A stretch of DNA of 43,066 nucleotides from the NCBI GenBank assembly GCA_017442805.1, contig JAFRZA010000021.1, positions 1 to 43,066 on the forward strand. The letters are read 5' to 3'. Below, piece after piece: positions 16,116-24,860 of this stretch; the stretch's first letter is position 1; every line of letters starts with the position of its first letter. This DNA comes from Erysipelotrichaceae bacterium (GTDB taxonomy: Bacteria; Bacillota_I; Bacilli_A; Erysipelotrichales; Erysipelotrichaceae). Made by a program: the position numbers and the translations under genes. The notes beneath the pieces are model-generated. The model had not been told where the DNA came from. It worked only from the letters and a program-made list of their open reading frames with translations, and did no database searches.

Positions 16116-17428
16116 TGAAAAAGGTATTAGTTGTCGGCGCCGCCAAGAGCGGACTTGCCGCCGTGAGATTTCTGCATAAATACGGCTATGATGTCTATCT
16201 GACCGATGCCAAGGTCCTGGCCAACCGCGATGAACTCATCGCTGAGGGAATCAGGGTCTATGACGGCGGTCATCCTGACCTGCTTAAGGAAATTGACTTC
16301 GACTTCGTTGTCAAGAATCCGGGCATCAGGTACACCATGCCTCTGATCAAGCACTTCGTTGACAACAACGTGAAGATCTACAACGAGATCGAAGTGGGTC
16401 TTTCCCACCAGAAACAGCACCGCTATGTCGCCATTACCGGCACCAACGGCAAGACGACGACCACGACGATGTGCGAAGCGCTGCTGAAGAAGCTCAATCC
16501 GGAAAACGTTGCCTGCGGCAACATCGGCTATCCGGTCTGCGACGCGCTGCTGAATGTCGAGGACGGCAGAGCGCTGGATCTGGCCATCGAGATCGGTGCC
16601 TTCCAGCTGCTGGGCGTGGAGAGCTTCAAGCCGCACGTTTCCGTCATCATGAATCTTTCCGAAGACCACATCGACTTCTTCGGAACCCTGGAAGCCTACT
16701 ATAAGGCCAAGATGAGGATCTATCAGCTGCAGGACGAAAACGACTACTTCCTGCGCAACATCGACGATGAGGCGATCATGAAGTATGCCGTCGACGTTCC
16801 CTGTCAGGTGATCGACTTCTCGCTGAAGAGAACGGAATGCGACGTTTACCGTAAGGATAACCGCATCTACTTCCGCGATGTCGAACTGGTAGATCTGGAT
16901 GATTTCCAGCTGGTCGGCGAGCACAACGTGCAGAACTGCATGGTCGCTTCCGCCATGTGCTATCTGATGGGCGTATCTCCCCAGGACATTCATCAGGTCA
17001 TGGCCGGCTTCAAAGGTGTGCCGCACCGCATTGAGTACATCCGCGAGCTTAACGGCGTCAAGTACTACAACGATTCCAAGGGAACCAACGTCGATTCGAC
17101 GATCGTTGCCCTCAAGGCCTTCAGCCAGCCGGTTCACCTGCTGGTGGGCGGCTATGACAAGAAGGTCTCCTTCGACGATCTGATCCCCTATCTGGGCAAC
17201 GTGAAGTGCATGTATGCCTTCGGCGAGACCAAGCACATGTTCGAGAAGATCTTCGACAACGTCCTGATCTATGACAACATGCATCAGGCGCTGGACGCCG
17301 CTCATGAAAACGCCGTCGAAGGCGATGTCGTTCTGCTGTCGCCGGTATGCGCCAGCTGGGACCAGTATCCCAACTTCGAGGTCCGGGGCGATGAGTTCCG
17401 GGAAATTGTGAACGGATATGAAATCTAG
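16115..17428 (+). CDS. murD: UDP-N-acetylmuramoyl-L-alanine--D-glutamate ligase
   Basis: 437 residues from ATG 16115, which overlaps the mraY stop. The N-terminal VLVVGAAKSGLAAVRFL is the MurD nucleotide-fold start; the ATP-binding loop is ITGTNGKTTTTT; the closing domain carries YYNDSKGTNVDST and LLVGGYDKK. It adds D-glutamate to UDP-MurNAc-L-Ala in the cytosol. In most Bacillota ftsW, murG, divIB, ftsA and ftsZ would follow; here the cluster stops at murD. Confidence 0.97.
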   Translation: MKKVLVVGAAKSGLAAVRFLHKYGYDVYLTDAKVLANRDELIAEGIRVYDGGHPDLLKEIDFDFVVKNPGIRYTMPLIKHFVDNNVKIYNEIEVGLSHQKQHRYVAITGTNGKTTTTTMCEALLKKLNPENVACGNIGYPVCDALLNVEDGRALDLAIEIGAFQLLGVESFKPHVSVIMNLSEDHIDFFGTLEAYYKAKMRIYQLQDENDYFLRNIDDEAIMKYAVDVPCQVIDFSLKRTECDVYRKDNRIYFRDVELVDLDDFQLVGEHNVQNCMVASAMCYLMGVSPQDIHQVMAGFKGVPHRIEYIRELNGVKYYNDSKGTNVDSTIVALKAFSQPVHLLVGGYDKKVSFDDLIPYLGNVKCMYAFGETKHMFEKIFDNVLIYDNMHQALDAAHENAVEGDVVLLSPVCASWDQYPNFEVRGDEFREIVNGYEI

Positions 17429-17434
17429 TATAAT
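17406..17434 (+). promoter_or_regulatory. Promoter of the 79-residue ORF-secDF unit, inside the murD 3' end
   Basis: -35 TTGTGA (17406-17411), 17-nt spacer, perfect -10 TATAAT (17429-17434) directly after the murD stop codon. Confidence 0.65.
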
Positions 17435-17458
17435 ACGGTGATGAAGGGAGAAATAAAG

Positions 17459-17698
17459 ATGGATAAGCAACTGAATTTCTTGCTTAATATAAAACTGTAT
17501 TCTCTGCAGAGAAGCTATTTCAACGATCTGACCTTTGAACAGCTGAAGGAAGTCATGTTTGCCACCAAGTGGCAGAACGGTCTTCCCGAGCATCTGTATC
17601 AGATCGCTGCGGACATTGAGGAACTTAACTTTTATGAAGTTGCCAACTACTTTACCAAGCACGGTAAGCAGCTGAATTACAACTTCAATACATTATAA
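17459..17698 (+). CDS. Conserved-looking 79-residue protein of unknown function
   Basis: ATG 17459 lies 9 nt after GGGAG; earlier in-frame starts (GTG 17438, ATG 17441) lack a ribosome binding site and fall at the expected transcription start. The product is soluble, mostly helical and rich in Leu, Asn and aromatic residues (MDKQLNFLLNIKLYSLQRSY at the start, ANYFTKHGKQLNYNF near the end), with no cysteine or known motif. It is read from its own promoter and ends 10 nt before the SecDF-like gene, whose ribosome binding site overlaps its stop region. I do not recognise the family. Confidence 0.75.
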   Translation: MDKQLNFLLNIKLYSLQRSYFNDLTFEQLKEVMFATKWQNGLPEHLYQIAADIEELNFYEVANYFTKHGKQLNYNFNTL

Positions 17699-17708
17699 GG
17701 TGGAACAT

Positions 17709-19643
17709 ATGAAGAAAAGTAGCGCACATTTAACTTTCGGCTTACTTCTGATGGCTGTTCTGATCGCCCTGACGTTCATCGTCGGCAAGAACCTGCCCAA
17801 TGAAGTAAATGCCTCAACCGATCTGAAAGACGGCTATAAGCTGGTCTACGAAGTCAATTCAGCGGATTCCGAACTGATAAAGAAGGCATCGGAAGTTCTG
17901 GAAAAGAGACTTTACAACTTCGGCGCCGACAGCGTCACCACGACGGTTGACGGATCGGCCGTAACGCTGGTCTACAACGGCATCGAAGATAATGATAACC
18001 TGAGAAAGAACCTCACCAGGACCGGTGATCTTTCCTTCCGCAACAGCAAGGACGAGAAACTGGACGCCGAAGGCGTTCTCAGCAGCGACCTGCCCCTGGC
18101 CTGCTCTCAGGCGGAAAACGGCTCAACCGTCTATTTCCATGTCGATTCAACGGATGCGCTGAAGAACCTCTATAACGCCATGTCCGCCTCCGGCGACACC
18201 ATGCTGGTGGTATGGCTGGACTATCAGGAAGGACAGACTTACGAAGCTGAATCAGCCAAGGAAGATCCGGCATATCTGATTGCCGCCACCATGTCCTCCG
18301 GCATTGACGGAGACTTCTATGTCACAACCAACAAGGCCTTCGCGGAAACCTATGATGCCGTCAGAGTTGTTGACGGCGGCGTTCTGCCCGCGCAGATCAC
18401 GGAAAAGAGCTTTGAACCCGTAACCGCAACCTATGGCAGCGGTGCCCTGAACAGACTTTTCAGTCTGCTGGCCTGCGGTCTGGCCGTTACCGGTCTGTAC
18501 CTGATCCTCAGACATAGACTGGCCGGTCTGGTAAATACCGTCAATCTGTTTGCCTTTGCGGTCGCTTCGCTGATTTCCGTCAGCTGGCTTGACATTCCCT
18601 TTGGAATCGAAACCGTTGCCCTGGTACTCATTGCGCTGTTTGCCGCTGTGTTTGTGGACATCAGAGTCAATGAAAGATTTGAAGAGCAGCTCAGAAGCGG
18701 TCACAATGCCCGCACTTCCTACGGCACTGCCAGCGGAAAGCTGATCAAGCCGGTCCTCTTCGGCCTGGCCTTCCAGCTGATCGCCGGTCTGATTGCCTAC
18801 CTGTTCTTCAGAGAGCTCAGAAACTACGGCATCATCATCATGGTTCTGGCTGTCTGCGCGGCTCTGTTTACCGTTGCCGGCAACCTGGTTCTGACCAACA
18901 ACCTGATCGCCTCCAATTACTTCGAGAAAAACGCCTGGATGAGCGAAAAGGAACTGCTGCCTCTGAAGTCCGATGTCAAGTTCAGATATACTGCCGGCCT
19001 GGTAGGCGCAGTCGCCCTGATCGGCATTGCCTTAGCCCTGATCGGCAAGACTGATATCCTGCTGATCGCCAAGGCCTTCTGCTGCATCGCCATCGCCGTC
19101 GTGCTGGCTGGTGTTGCCAGCTCCATGAGCAAGAAAGGCTATAATGCCCTGCCGATTGCCTGCGGCGTCGTGAGCGCCTTCGCGGCCGGATACCTGCTGA
19201 AGAACGACCTTCTGAAGGCTGCCGATGTCAGCGGCGTGGCCCTGCTGACCGGTTCTCTGGCCTTTGTCTATGCAGCCGTTACCCTTGATGAGCTCAATGA
19301 CGGCTACAGGGAACTCTCCAGAGGCAAGCTGAGCGAAGAGAGAATCGAAGAAATGTACGGCGGCATTCTCAACGGCCTTAACCGGATAACCGTCATCTGC
19401 CTGATTGCCGTTTCCGTCATTGCCCTGGCTGTTTACCTGCTGGCCATCAACGCCTACCACGGCATCTACATGACCGTCGTCGGCAGCGCCATCAGCAGCG
19501 GCTGCGGAATCTTCGTGACCGCCGCTCTGTGGCTGAAACTCTTCATCAACCGCCGCAACAAGCCGGCCGGAAAGAAGAAAGCCGCCAGAAAGAGCAATGA
19601 ACTGAAGGAGACCACGGTCTTCGGAATCAACGAAATCAGATAA
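17709..19643 (+). CDS. secDF: SecDF-like membrane protein, reduced and divergent
   Basis: 644 residues from ATG 17709 (AAGGTGG 5 nt upstream). N-terminal membrane segment (about 9-26), then a SecD-type first extracellular domain: KLVYEVNSADSELIKKASEV, a VLEKRLYNFGAD block and NLTRTGDLSFR (about 101-111). The fourth-segment region keeps an aspartate, D317, in FVDIRVNERFEEQLRSG, matching the SecD motif VDANVLIFERI with two residues missing. A SecF-like second half follows (TLDELNDGYRELSRGK at 525-540), but the extracellular domain between its first two segments, normally about 90 residues with DFxGG, is absent. SecDF uses the proton gradient to pull exported proteins from SecYEG; adjacency to recJ matches the secDF-recJ order of other Bacillota. 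Function may be altered. Confidence 0.72.
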   Translation: MKKSSAHLTFGLLLMAVLIALTFIVGKNLPNEVNASTDLKDGYKLVYEVNSADSELIKKASEVLEKRLYNFGADSVTTTVDGSAVTLVYNGIEDNDNLRKNLTRTGDLSFRNSKDEKLDAEGVLSSDLPLACSQAENGSTVYFHVDSTDALKNLYNAMSASGDTMLVVWLDYQEGQTYEAESAKEDPAYLIAATMSSGIDGDFYVTTNKAFAETYDAVRVVDGGVLPAQITEKSFEPVTATYGSGALNRLFSLLACGLAVTGLYLILRHRLAGLVNTVNLFAFAVASLISVSWLDIPFGIETVALVLIALFAAVFVDIRVNERFEEQLRSGHNARTSYGTASGKLIKPVLFGLAFQLIAGLIAYLFFRELRNYGIIIMVLAVCAALFTVAGNLVLTNNLIASNYFEKNAWMSEKELLPLKSDVKFRYTAGLVGAVALIGIALALIGKTDILLIAKAFCCIAIAVVLAGVASSMSKKGYNALPIACGVVSAFAAGYLLKNDLLKAADVSGVALLTGSLAFVYAAVTLDELNDGYRELSRGKLSEERIEEMYGGILNGLNRITVICLIAVSVIALAVYLLAINAYHGIYMTVVGSAISSGCGIFVTAALWLKLFINRRNKPAGKKKAARKSNELKETTVFGINEIR

Positions 19644-19665
19644 AAAAGAAACAAGAGGGAAGCAT

Positions 19666-21258
19666 ATGTCTTATGTTAAGATCGACACCGGCCGCATGAG
19701 AGAACTGATGGAAAGCCATCAGATCGGTTCTCTGTTGGCCAAGGTCCTGATCAGCATGCACTACAGCGATGAGGACATTGCTTCCTTTTTTGCGCCATGC
19801 GACCGTTACGAGTTCAATGATGAGGTCTACGGACCGATCAGGGACAAGCTGAGGGAAATCGCGGAAAAGGGCGAGAAGGTCTTCATCTTCGGCGATTACG
19901 ACTGCGACGGCATCTGCGCCACCAGCATCATGATGATGATCATGGAGAAGCTGGGCATTGAAGCCGGCTACTACATCCCCTCACGCATCAACGAGGGCTA
20001 TGGCCTGAACGTGGAAAAACTGGCGCTGGCTCATCAAAAGGGCTATGGGGTACTGGTTACCGTCGATAACGGAATCAGCGCTGCCGAGGGCTTAAAATGG
20101 GCCAGGGAGCATGAAATGTACACCATCGTCACCGATCATCACCAGATAACCGGAGAAGTGGAATGCGATCTGCTTCTGCACCCGGATCTGCTGGGCGAAG
20201 ATTACCGTTATCTGTCCGGCGGCGCCGTCGTCTACCTGCTGGCCCGCTACCTGCAGGTCGATGATGAGAAGATGGCGATCCTGGCAATGCTGTCGCTGAT
20301 CGGCGATGTCATGAGCCTTAAGGGGATCAACGTGAAGATCGTCAGGGACGGTATCAGGCTGCTCAACAGCCATCTGTATCCGCAGGTGGAAATGCTGGAC
20401 GGAGCCGATTATCCCTTTACCGAGAATGAGGTGTCCTTCAAGATCGTGCCGATGATAAACTCAGCCGGCCGGGTATCCCGCCAGCCGGTCTCCCAGGCCA
20501 ATCAGCTGGTCCGCTATTTCATCACCAATGATAAGTCGCTGATGTTCGGCCTGTCACAGCTGATCAGCGAGCTGAACGAAGAGCGCAAGACGCTATCGAT
20601 CCAACAGTGTGAGATGCTGAGAAACAGGATCGATCCGGAGGATACCATCAATTTCCTCTATGACCCCGCGCTTCACATCGGGATTCTCGGCCTGATTGCC
20701 TCCCGGCTGGCCACCGAGACCAACAAGGTTACCTTCGTTCTGACCGATAACGGCGAAAACGTCGTCGGTTCGGGCCGGGGCGTCGGGGAGATCGATCTGA
20801 TGAAACTGCTCAGTGACTTCGCACTGAGAACCGTTAATCTCGGCGGCCATACCAAGGCCTGCGGCATAACCGTCAGAAAGGAAGATCTTGACGATCTGAA
20901 TGAATATCTGCATGAAAAGTGCAGCGGGCTGTCGACGGAATCGGTCTATGAATACATCGATGTCGACCTGGACGAACTGAATGAAACCAGTATTCAGCAG
21001 CTCTACCGCTACCGGCCGTACGGCCAGGACAGAAGGCTGCCGTTAATGAAGATAACCATTCCCAATGATTCGCTGACCATGCTGAAAAACGAGCATCAGC
21101 TGAAGTGGAAGATCGACGGTCTTGACTTCATCAGTTTCGAAAACGAAGGCTTTGAAGCCTACAGGGACCGCAGGAGCGTTACCGTCTACGGCAACCTGCA
21201 GGAAAACCGCTTCCGTGGACGTACGACCTATCAGATCATGGTGAAGGAGATCGTGTGA
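19666..21258 (+). CDS. recJ: Single-stranded-DNA-specific exonuclease RecJ
   Basis: 530 residues, at the short end for RecJ. DHH phosphoesterase motifs are present: FGDYDCDGICATS (metal-binding aspartates), VTVDNGIS and VTDHHQITG. The DHHA1 part carries VVGSGRGVGEIDLMKLL and LGGHTKACGITV; the C-terminal about 110 residues resemble the OB-fold that binds ssDNA. RecJ degrades ssDNA 5' to 3' in recombination and mismatch repair. AGGGAAGC lies 6-8 nt upstream of ATG 19666. Its stop overlaps the GTG start of ogt. Confidence 0.95.
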   Translation: MSYVKIDTGRMRELMESHQIGSLLAKVLISMHYSDEDIASFFAPCDRYEFNDEVYGPIRDKLREIAEKGEKVFIFGDYDCDGICATSIMMMIMEKLGIEAGYYIPSRINEGYGLNVEKLALAHQKGYGVLVTVDNGISAAEGLKWAREHEMYTIVTDHHQITGEVECDLLLHPDLLGEDYRYLSGGAVVYLLARYLQVDDEKMAILAMLSLIGDVMSLKGINVKIVRDGIRLLNSHLYPQVEMLDGADYPFTENEVSFKIVPMINSAGRVSRQPVSQANQLVRYFITNDKSLMFGLSQLISELNEERKTLSIQQCEMLRNRIDPEDTINFLYDPALHIGILGLIASRLATETNKVTFVLTDNGENVVGSGRGVGEIDLMKLLSDFALRTVNLGGHTKACGITVRKEDLDDLNEYLHEKCSGLSTESVYEYIDVDLDELNETSIQQLYRYRPYGQDRRLPLMKITIPNDSLTMLKNEHQLKWKIDGLDFISFENEGFEAYRDRRSVTVYGNLQENRFRGRTTYQIMVKEIV

Positions 21259-21728
21259 CCTTCTTTCACTATTACCAAAGCCCGCTTGGCCTGATCCGGC
21301 TTGAAAGCGATGACCACGCTCTTACCGCCCTGATTTTCTGTGATAAGGCGGATGAAGAGCAGTCTGAACTGCCGGTATTTGAAAAGGCGGATAAATGGCT
21401 GGAGAGCTACTTCCGCGGAACTCCATATCAGCCGGACTTTGAAACACGGCAGCCGCTGACGGAATTTCAACGCAGCGTCTATCAGGAAACGGTAAATATC
21501 CCCTACGGCAGCACCGTAAGCTATGCGGAGATTGCCCGCAGGATCGCGGTCAAGAGAAACATCAGGCGGATGTCGGCGCAGGCTGTTGGTCAGGCGCTGG
21601 GAAAGAACCGGCTGCTGCTTCTGATGCCCTGCCACCGGGTGATCGGAGCGGACGGCTCATTGGGCGGATTTGCGGGCGGCAGTAAACTAAAAGAAAACCT
21701 TCTGCGACATGAAGGAATAATCATATAA
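21255..21728 (+). CDS. ogt: Methylated-DNA--protein-cysteine methyltransferase
   Basis: 157 residues starting with GTG 21255, which overlaps the recJ stop (GTGA), with GAAGGAG upstream inside recJ. The C-terminal DNA-binding domain has IPYGSTVSYAEIA and the suicidal acceptor Cys126 in LLMPCHRVIGADG. It removes alkyl groups from O6-alkylguanine. One oddity: the usual AVGxANGKNPL block reads QAVGQALGKNRLLLL, so the small residues of that stretch are changed. Coupled with recJ as a small DNA repair unit. Confidence 0.93.
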   Translation: MTFFHYYQSPLGLIRLESDDHALTALIFCDKADEEQSELPVFEKADKWLESYFRGTPYQPDFETRQPLTEFQRSVYQETVNIPYGSTVSYAEIARRIAVKRNIRRMSAQAVGQALGKNRLLLLMPCHRVIGADGSLGGFAGGSKLKENLLRHEGIII

Positions 21729-21747
21729 CCGGAAAGGAAAAGATAAC

Positions 21748-22182
21748 ATGAATTATGAAGAACTGATAAGAGAAGCTCTGATCGCCAGAGAGAGGGCCTA
21801 CGCTCCTTATTCGCACTGGAAGGTCGGCGCGGCGCTGTTATGCGCCAATGGCAGGATCTATCGCGGCTGCAACATTGAAAACAGCGGCTTCACCGCCACC
21901 GTCTGCGCCGAAAGATGCGCCATCTTCAAGGCCGTCAGCGAAGGAGAAAAAGATTTCAAGGCCATCGCCATTGTCGGCGGTTCCGAAAAGGACGGCCCGA
22001 CCGGCTACTGTTCACCGTGCGGCGTCTGCCGGCAGGTGATGAGCGAATTCTGCGATCCGGATCACTTCGCGGTGATCAACGCCTATTCGGAGAAGAACTA
22101 CCGGGTCTTCAAGCTGAGAGACATGCTGCCGGAAGCCCGGTTTGTGGCTTTTGACGACGGTTACGGCTATACCGGAGAATAG
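21748..22182 (+). CDS. cdd: Cytidine deaminase
   Basis: 144 residues, family length. Zinc ligands C53 (in CAER, with catalytic Glu55), C91 and C94 (in SPCGVCRQ) are all present, and the substrate-binding NIENSGF is intact. It deaminates cytidine and deoxycytidine in pyrimidine salvage. GGAAAGG lies about 9 nt upstream. Last gene of the unit before a terminator. Confidence 0.96.
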   Translation: MNYEELIREALIARERAYAPYSHWKVGAALLCANGRIYRGCNIENSGFTATVCAERCAIFKAVSEGEKDFKAIAIVGGSEKDGPTGYCSPCGVCRQVMSEFCDPDHFAVINAYSEKNYRVFKLRDMLPEARFVAFDDGYGYTGE

Positions 22183-22193
22183 AAAGACAACAG

Positions 22194-22216
22194 GCCTGCC
22201 ATTGAAGCAGGCTTTT
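22194..22216 (+). terminator. Terminator after cdd
   Basis: GCCTGC (22194-22199) pairs with GCAGGC (22207-22212), followed by TTTT. Confidence 0.7.
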
Positions 22217-22294
22217 CATACGGAAACAGAATTCCGGACATTGAGTCGCAAATCGCTTTTTTCCGGTCAGCTTTTTAACGGCAGGACAATGCGC

Positions 22295-22300
22295 TATAAT
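22295..22300 (+). promoter_or_regulatory. -10 box of the queT-aromatic operon
   Basis: TATAAT at 22295-22300 with a poor -35 (TTTTTA at 22272-22277, 17-nt spacer). About 50 nt of leader follow; I see neither a preQ1 aptamer nor an attenuator there. Confidence 0.5.
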
Positions 22301-22354
22301 GATTTTAATTATTCAGCCATTCCAGATTCGAAAGAAAGGGCAGGAGGACCAAAG

Positions 22355-22873
22355 ATGACAGTCAGAAAACTTACCACCGTAGCAATGATCGCGGCTATAT
22401 ATGTGGTCATCTGCCTGCTGCCGGGCATTTCCGCCATTTCTTTCAGTCAGATTCAGGTCCGGCTGGCTGAAATACTGACCATGCTGCCGCTGATCTTCCA
22501 GCCGTCCATCTACGGACTGGCTCTGGGCTGCTTTCTGGCCAACCTGATCGGTGCCCTGACCGGCATCAATCCGCTGGGCTATCTGGACTGCCTGATCGGT
22601 ACCGCCGCAACCCTCATCGCCGCACTGCTTACTTACCTGCTCCGCGATAAGAGAATCGGAAAGCTTCCTGTCTGGTCGATGCTGATGCCGGTAATTCTCA
22701 ATTTCCTGTTCATCGGCCTGGAACTGGCATACCTTCTGATGCCGGAAAACATCCTGAAGGGCTTACTGATCTACGGCAGCTACGTTGCCCTCGGCGAAAC
22801 GATCGCGGTAATCTTCGGCTATCTTCTGATCGGCAACCCCGCTGTTGCCGGTCTGTTCAGGGATAAACAGTAA
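22355..22873 (+). CDS. queT: QueT family membrane transporter (ECF-type S component)
   Basis: 172 residues from ATG 22355, 8 nt after AGGAGG. Five or six membrane segments. The QueT features are seen: LPGISAISFSQIQVRLAEIL, then PLGYLDCLIGTAATLIAALL and a late YVALGETIAVIFGYLLI. QueT proteins are substrate-binding subunits of energy-coupling-factor importers, generally assigned to queuosine precursors and often under a preQ1 riboswitch, which I cannot find here. Only 13 nt separate it from pheA, so it appears to head the aromatic amino acid operon, which leaves its substrate open. Confidence 0.8.
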   Translation: MTVRKLTTVAMIAAIYVVICLLPGISAISFSQIQVRLAEILTMLPLIFQPSIYGLALGCFLANLIGALTGINPLGYLDCLIGTAATLIAALLTYLLRDKRIGKLPVWSMLMPVILNFLFIGLELAYLLMPENILKGLLIYGSYVALGETIAVIFGYLLIGNPAVAGLFRDKQ

Positions 22874-22886
22874 ACGGAGGTCTGAG

Positions 22887-23714
22887 ATGCTGGTAGGGTA
22901 TCAGGGCGTACAGGGTTCATACAGCGAAGTTGCCGTCATCAGGTACTTCGGAGAAAGAGATTATACCGAAATGCAGTATGTGGGTTTTCCGGCGATGATT
23001 CAGGACGTCGCTTATGGAAAGCTGGACTACGCCGTCTTTCCGGTGGAAAACACCACGACCGGCCTCATCTCCCGGACCTACGACCTCTTCCAGCATTATG
23101 ACATTCACGTCATCGGCGAGGTAAACATTCCGATCCACCACCATCTGATCGGTCTGCCCGGTGCCGGGCTGCAGGACATCAGGGAAGTCTATTCCCATCC
23201 GGAAGCCCTGTCGCAGTGCCAGGCGTTTCTGGATGCCAACCCGCAGATCAAGCCCGTTGTCTATGAGGACACGGCGCTGGCGGTCCGCTACATCAGCGGT
23301 CAGAACGATCTCTCCAAGGCGGCTCTCGCCTCCCGCCGGGCGGCGGAGTTCTACGAAATGAAGGTAATTTGCGAAAGCGTCTATGACAACGCCGCCAACA
23401 TGACCAGATTCCTGATCGTGACGGCTAAGGATGAGACGGTTGCCGACGGCAACAAGATCAGCATCATGCTGACGCTGCCGCACGTACCGGGAGCGCTGTA
23501 TAACGCCCTGGGCATCTTTGCGAGCAAGAACATCAACGTGGTCAAGCTGGAATCCCGGCCGATCAGAGGCAAGGTATTCGAGTACTGCTTCTACATCGAC
23601 TTTTCCGGTAATCTGAGTGAACCGGACGTAGCCGAGGCATTAAGAAGACTGGAATACGACAGCCTTGATCTGAAGATCTTCGGTAACTACCGGGAAGCGG
23701 AAAGAACCGTTTAG
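22887..23714 (+). CDS. pheA: Prephenate dehydratase
   Basis: 275 residues from ATG 22887, 7 nt after GGAGG. Catalytic domain begins VGYQGVQGSYSEVA and carries the FPVENTTTGLISRTYDL motif and the late ANMTRFLIV motif with the catalytic Thr. A C-terminal ACT domain (LPHVPGALYNALGIF and LESRPIRGKVFEYCFYIDF) provides feedback control by phenylalanine. It converts prephenate to phenylpyruvate. There is no fused chorismate mutase; a separate one lies at the far end of the cluster. Confidence 0.97.
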   Translation: MLVGYQGVQGSYSEVAVIRYFGERDYTEMQYVGFPAMIQDVAYGKLDYAVFPVENTTTGLISRTYDLFQHYDIHVIGEVNIPIHHHLIGLPGAGLQDIREVYSHPEALSQCQAFLDANPQIKPVVYEDTALAVRYISGQNDLSKAALASRRAAEFYEMKVICESVYDNAANMTRFLIVTAKDETVADGNKISIMLTLPHVPGALYNALGIFASKNINVVKLESRPIRGKVFEYCFYIDFSGNLSEPDVAEALRRLEYDSLDLKIFGNYREAERTV

Positions 23715-23744
23715 AGAAACTGACTGTCACAACGGAGGCAGATG

Positions 23745-24860
23745 ATGAAGAACATACTGGGAAACAACATAACACTGACTCTCTTCGGCGAATCGCACGG
23801 CCCTTACATCGGCGGGGTGCTGGACGGTCTTCCGCCGGGACTTAAGATCGATACGGATTACATAAACGCGCAGCTGGAGATGAGAAAGCCCTATGGCGAC
23901 ATTTCCACGGCCAGAAAGGAAACTGACGAGGTTCAGTTTGTTTCCGGCGTGATCAACGGCTACAGCGAAGGTACGCCGCTGACCCTGCTGATCGCCAATG
24001 AAAACGTCCGACGCAGCGACTATGACAGCAACGTCCTCAGACCTTCACACGCTGATCTTGCGGCCGAAATGAAATACAACGGTTATCAGGACAAAAGCGG
24101 AGGCGGTCATTTCTCCGGCCGGCTGACTGCCGTAATCGTCGCTGCCGGAGCGATCCTGCGCAAGGCGCTGGAGGATAACGGCATCATCATCGGCTCCCAC
24201 ATCAGCATGCTGCACGGCATCAGGGACGATGAGTTCAGCGATTACGAAAGCGAAATAAGAAAACTCAATGAAAAGCGCTTTGCCACCCTGTCGGATACGG
24301 CAGAGCAGCTGATGATAAAGGAAATCGAAGTAGCCAAAGAGCAGGCTGATTCTCTCGGCGGCATTCTGGAAACGGCAGTCTGCGGACTGCCGGGCGGCAT
24401 TGGTGAGCCGTGGTTCGACTCTCTGGAAGGCCTGCTGGCTCATGGGATCTTTTCCCTGGGCGGGGTCAAGGGAATTGAATTCGGCAGCGGCTTTGCCATG
24501 GCACAGATGAAAGGCAGCGAGGCCAATGACCAGCTGATGGTCAAGGACAGCCGGGTGATCAGCCTTACCAATCATAACGGCGGCATCAACGGCGGCATCA
24601 GCAACGGCATGCCCATTGTCTTCCGCACCGTCATCAAGCCGACGCCGTCGATCGGAAAACTGCAGCTGAGCGTCGATCTTAACAAGATGACCAATGAAGT
24701 GCTCAACATCAGCGGACGCCATGACCCGGCGATCATTCACCGCGTCCGCGTGGTCGTTGACTGCCTCAGCGCCTTCATCATCGCCGATGCCATTTCCCAG
24801 CGCTACGGCTACATGTGGATGACAGGAGAGAAAAAGTGGAAATCGGTATATACCGTCTGA
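23745..24860 (+). CDS. aroC: Chorismate synthase
   Basis: 371 residues from ATG 23745, 6 nt after GGAGG (ATG 23742 is 3 nt away and less suitable). Typical start LTLFGESHGPYIGGVLDG; the FMN-site motif GGHFSGRLTA and the late SGRHDPAIIHR are present. It converts EPSP to chorismate with reduced FMN. The gene overlaps the next one by 25 bases, so translation is coupled. Confidence 0.97.
   Translation: MKNILGNNITLTLFGESHGPYIGGVLDGLPPGLKIDTDYINAQLEMRKPYGDISTARKETDEVQFVSGVINGYSEGTPLTLLIANENVRRSDYDSNVLRPSHADLAAEMKYNGYQDKSGGGHFSGRLTAVIVAAGAILRKALEDNGIIIGSHISMLHGIRDDEFSDYESEIRKLNEKRFATLSDTAEQLMIKEIEVAKEQADSLGGILETAVCGLPGGIGEPWFDSLEGLLAHGIFSLGGVKGIEFGSGFAMAQMKGSEANDQLMVKDSRVISLTNHNGGINGGISNGMPIVFRTVIKPTPSIGKLQLSVDLNKMTNEVLNISGRHDPAIIHRVRVVVDCLSAFIIADAISQRYGYMWMTGEKKWKSVYTV

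Noticed and set aside
16127..17662. A 511-codon open frame on the minus strand across murD
   Set aside because: It is the mirror of murD's codon pattern: no ribosome binding site, no family resemblance, and murD on the plus strand is certain.
22183..22354. preQ1 riboswitch expected before a queT gene
   Set aside because: I could not find the C-rich loop and A-rich tail of preQ1-I, nor a longer type II fold; absence should be confirmed with a covariance model.
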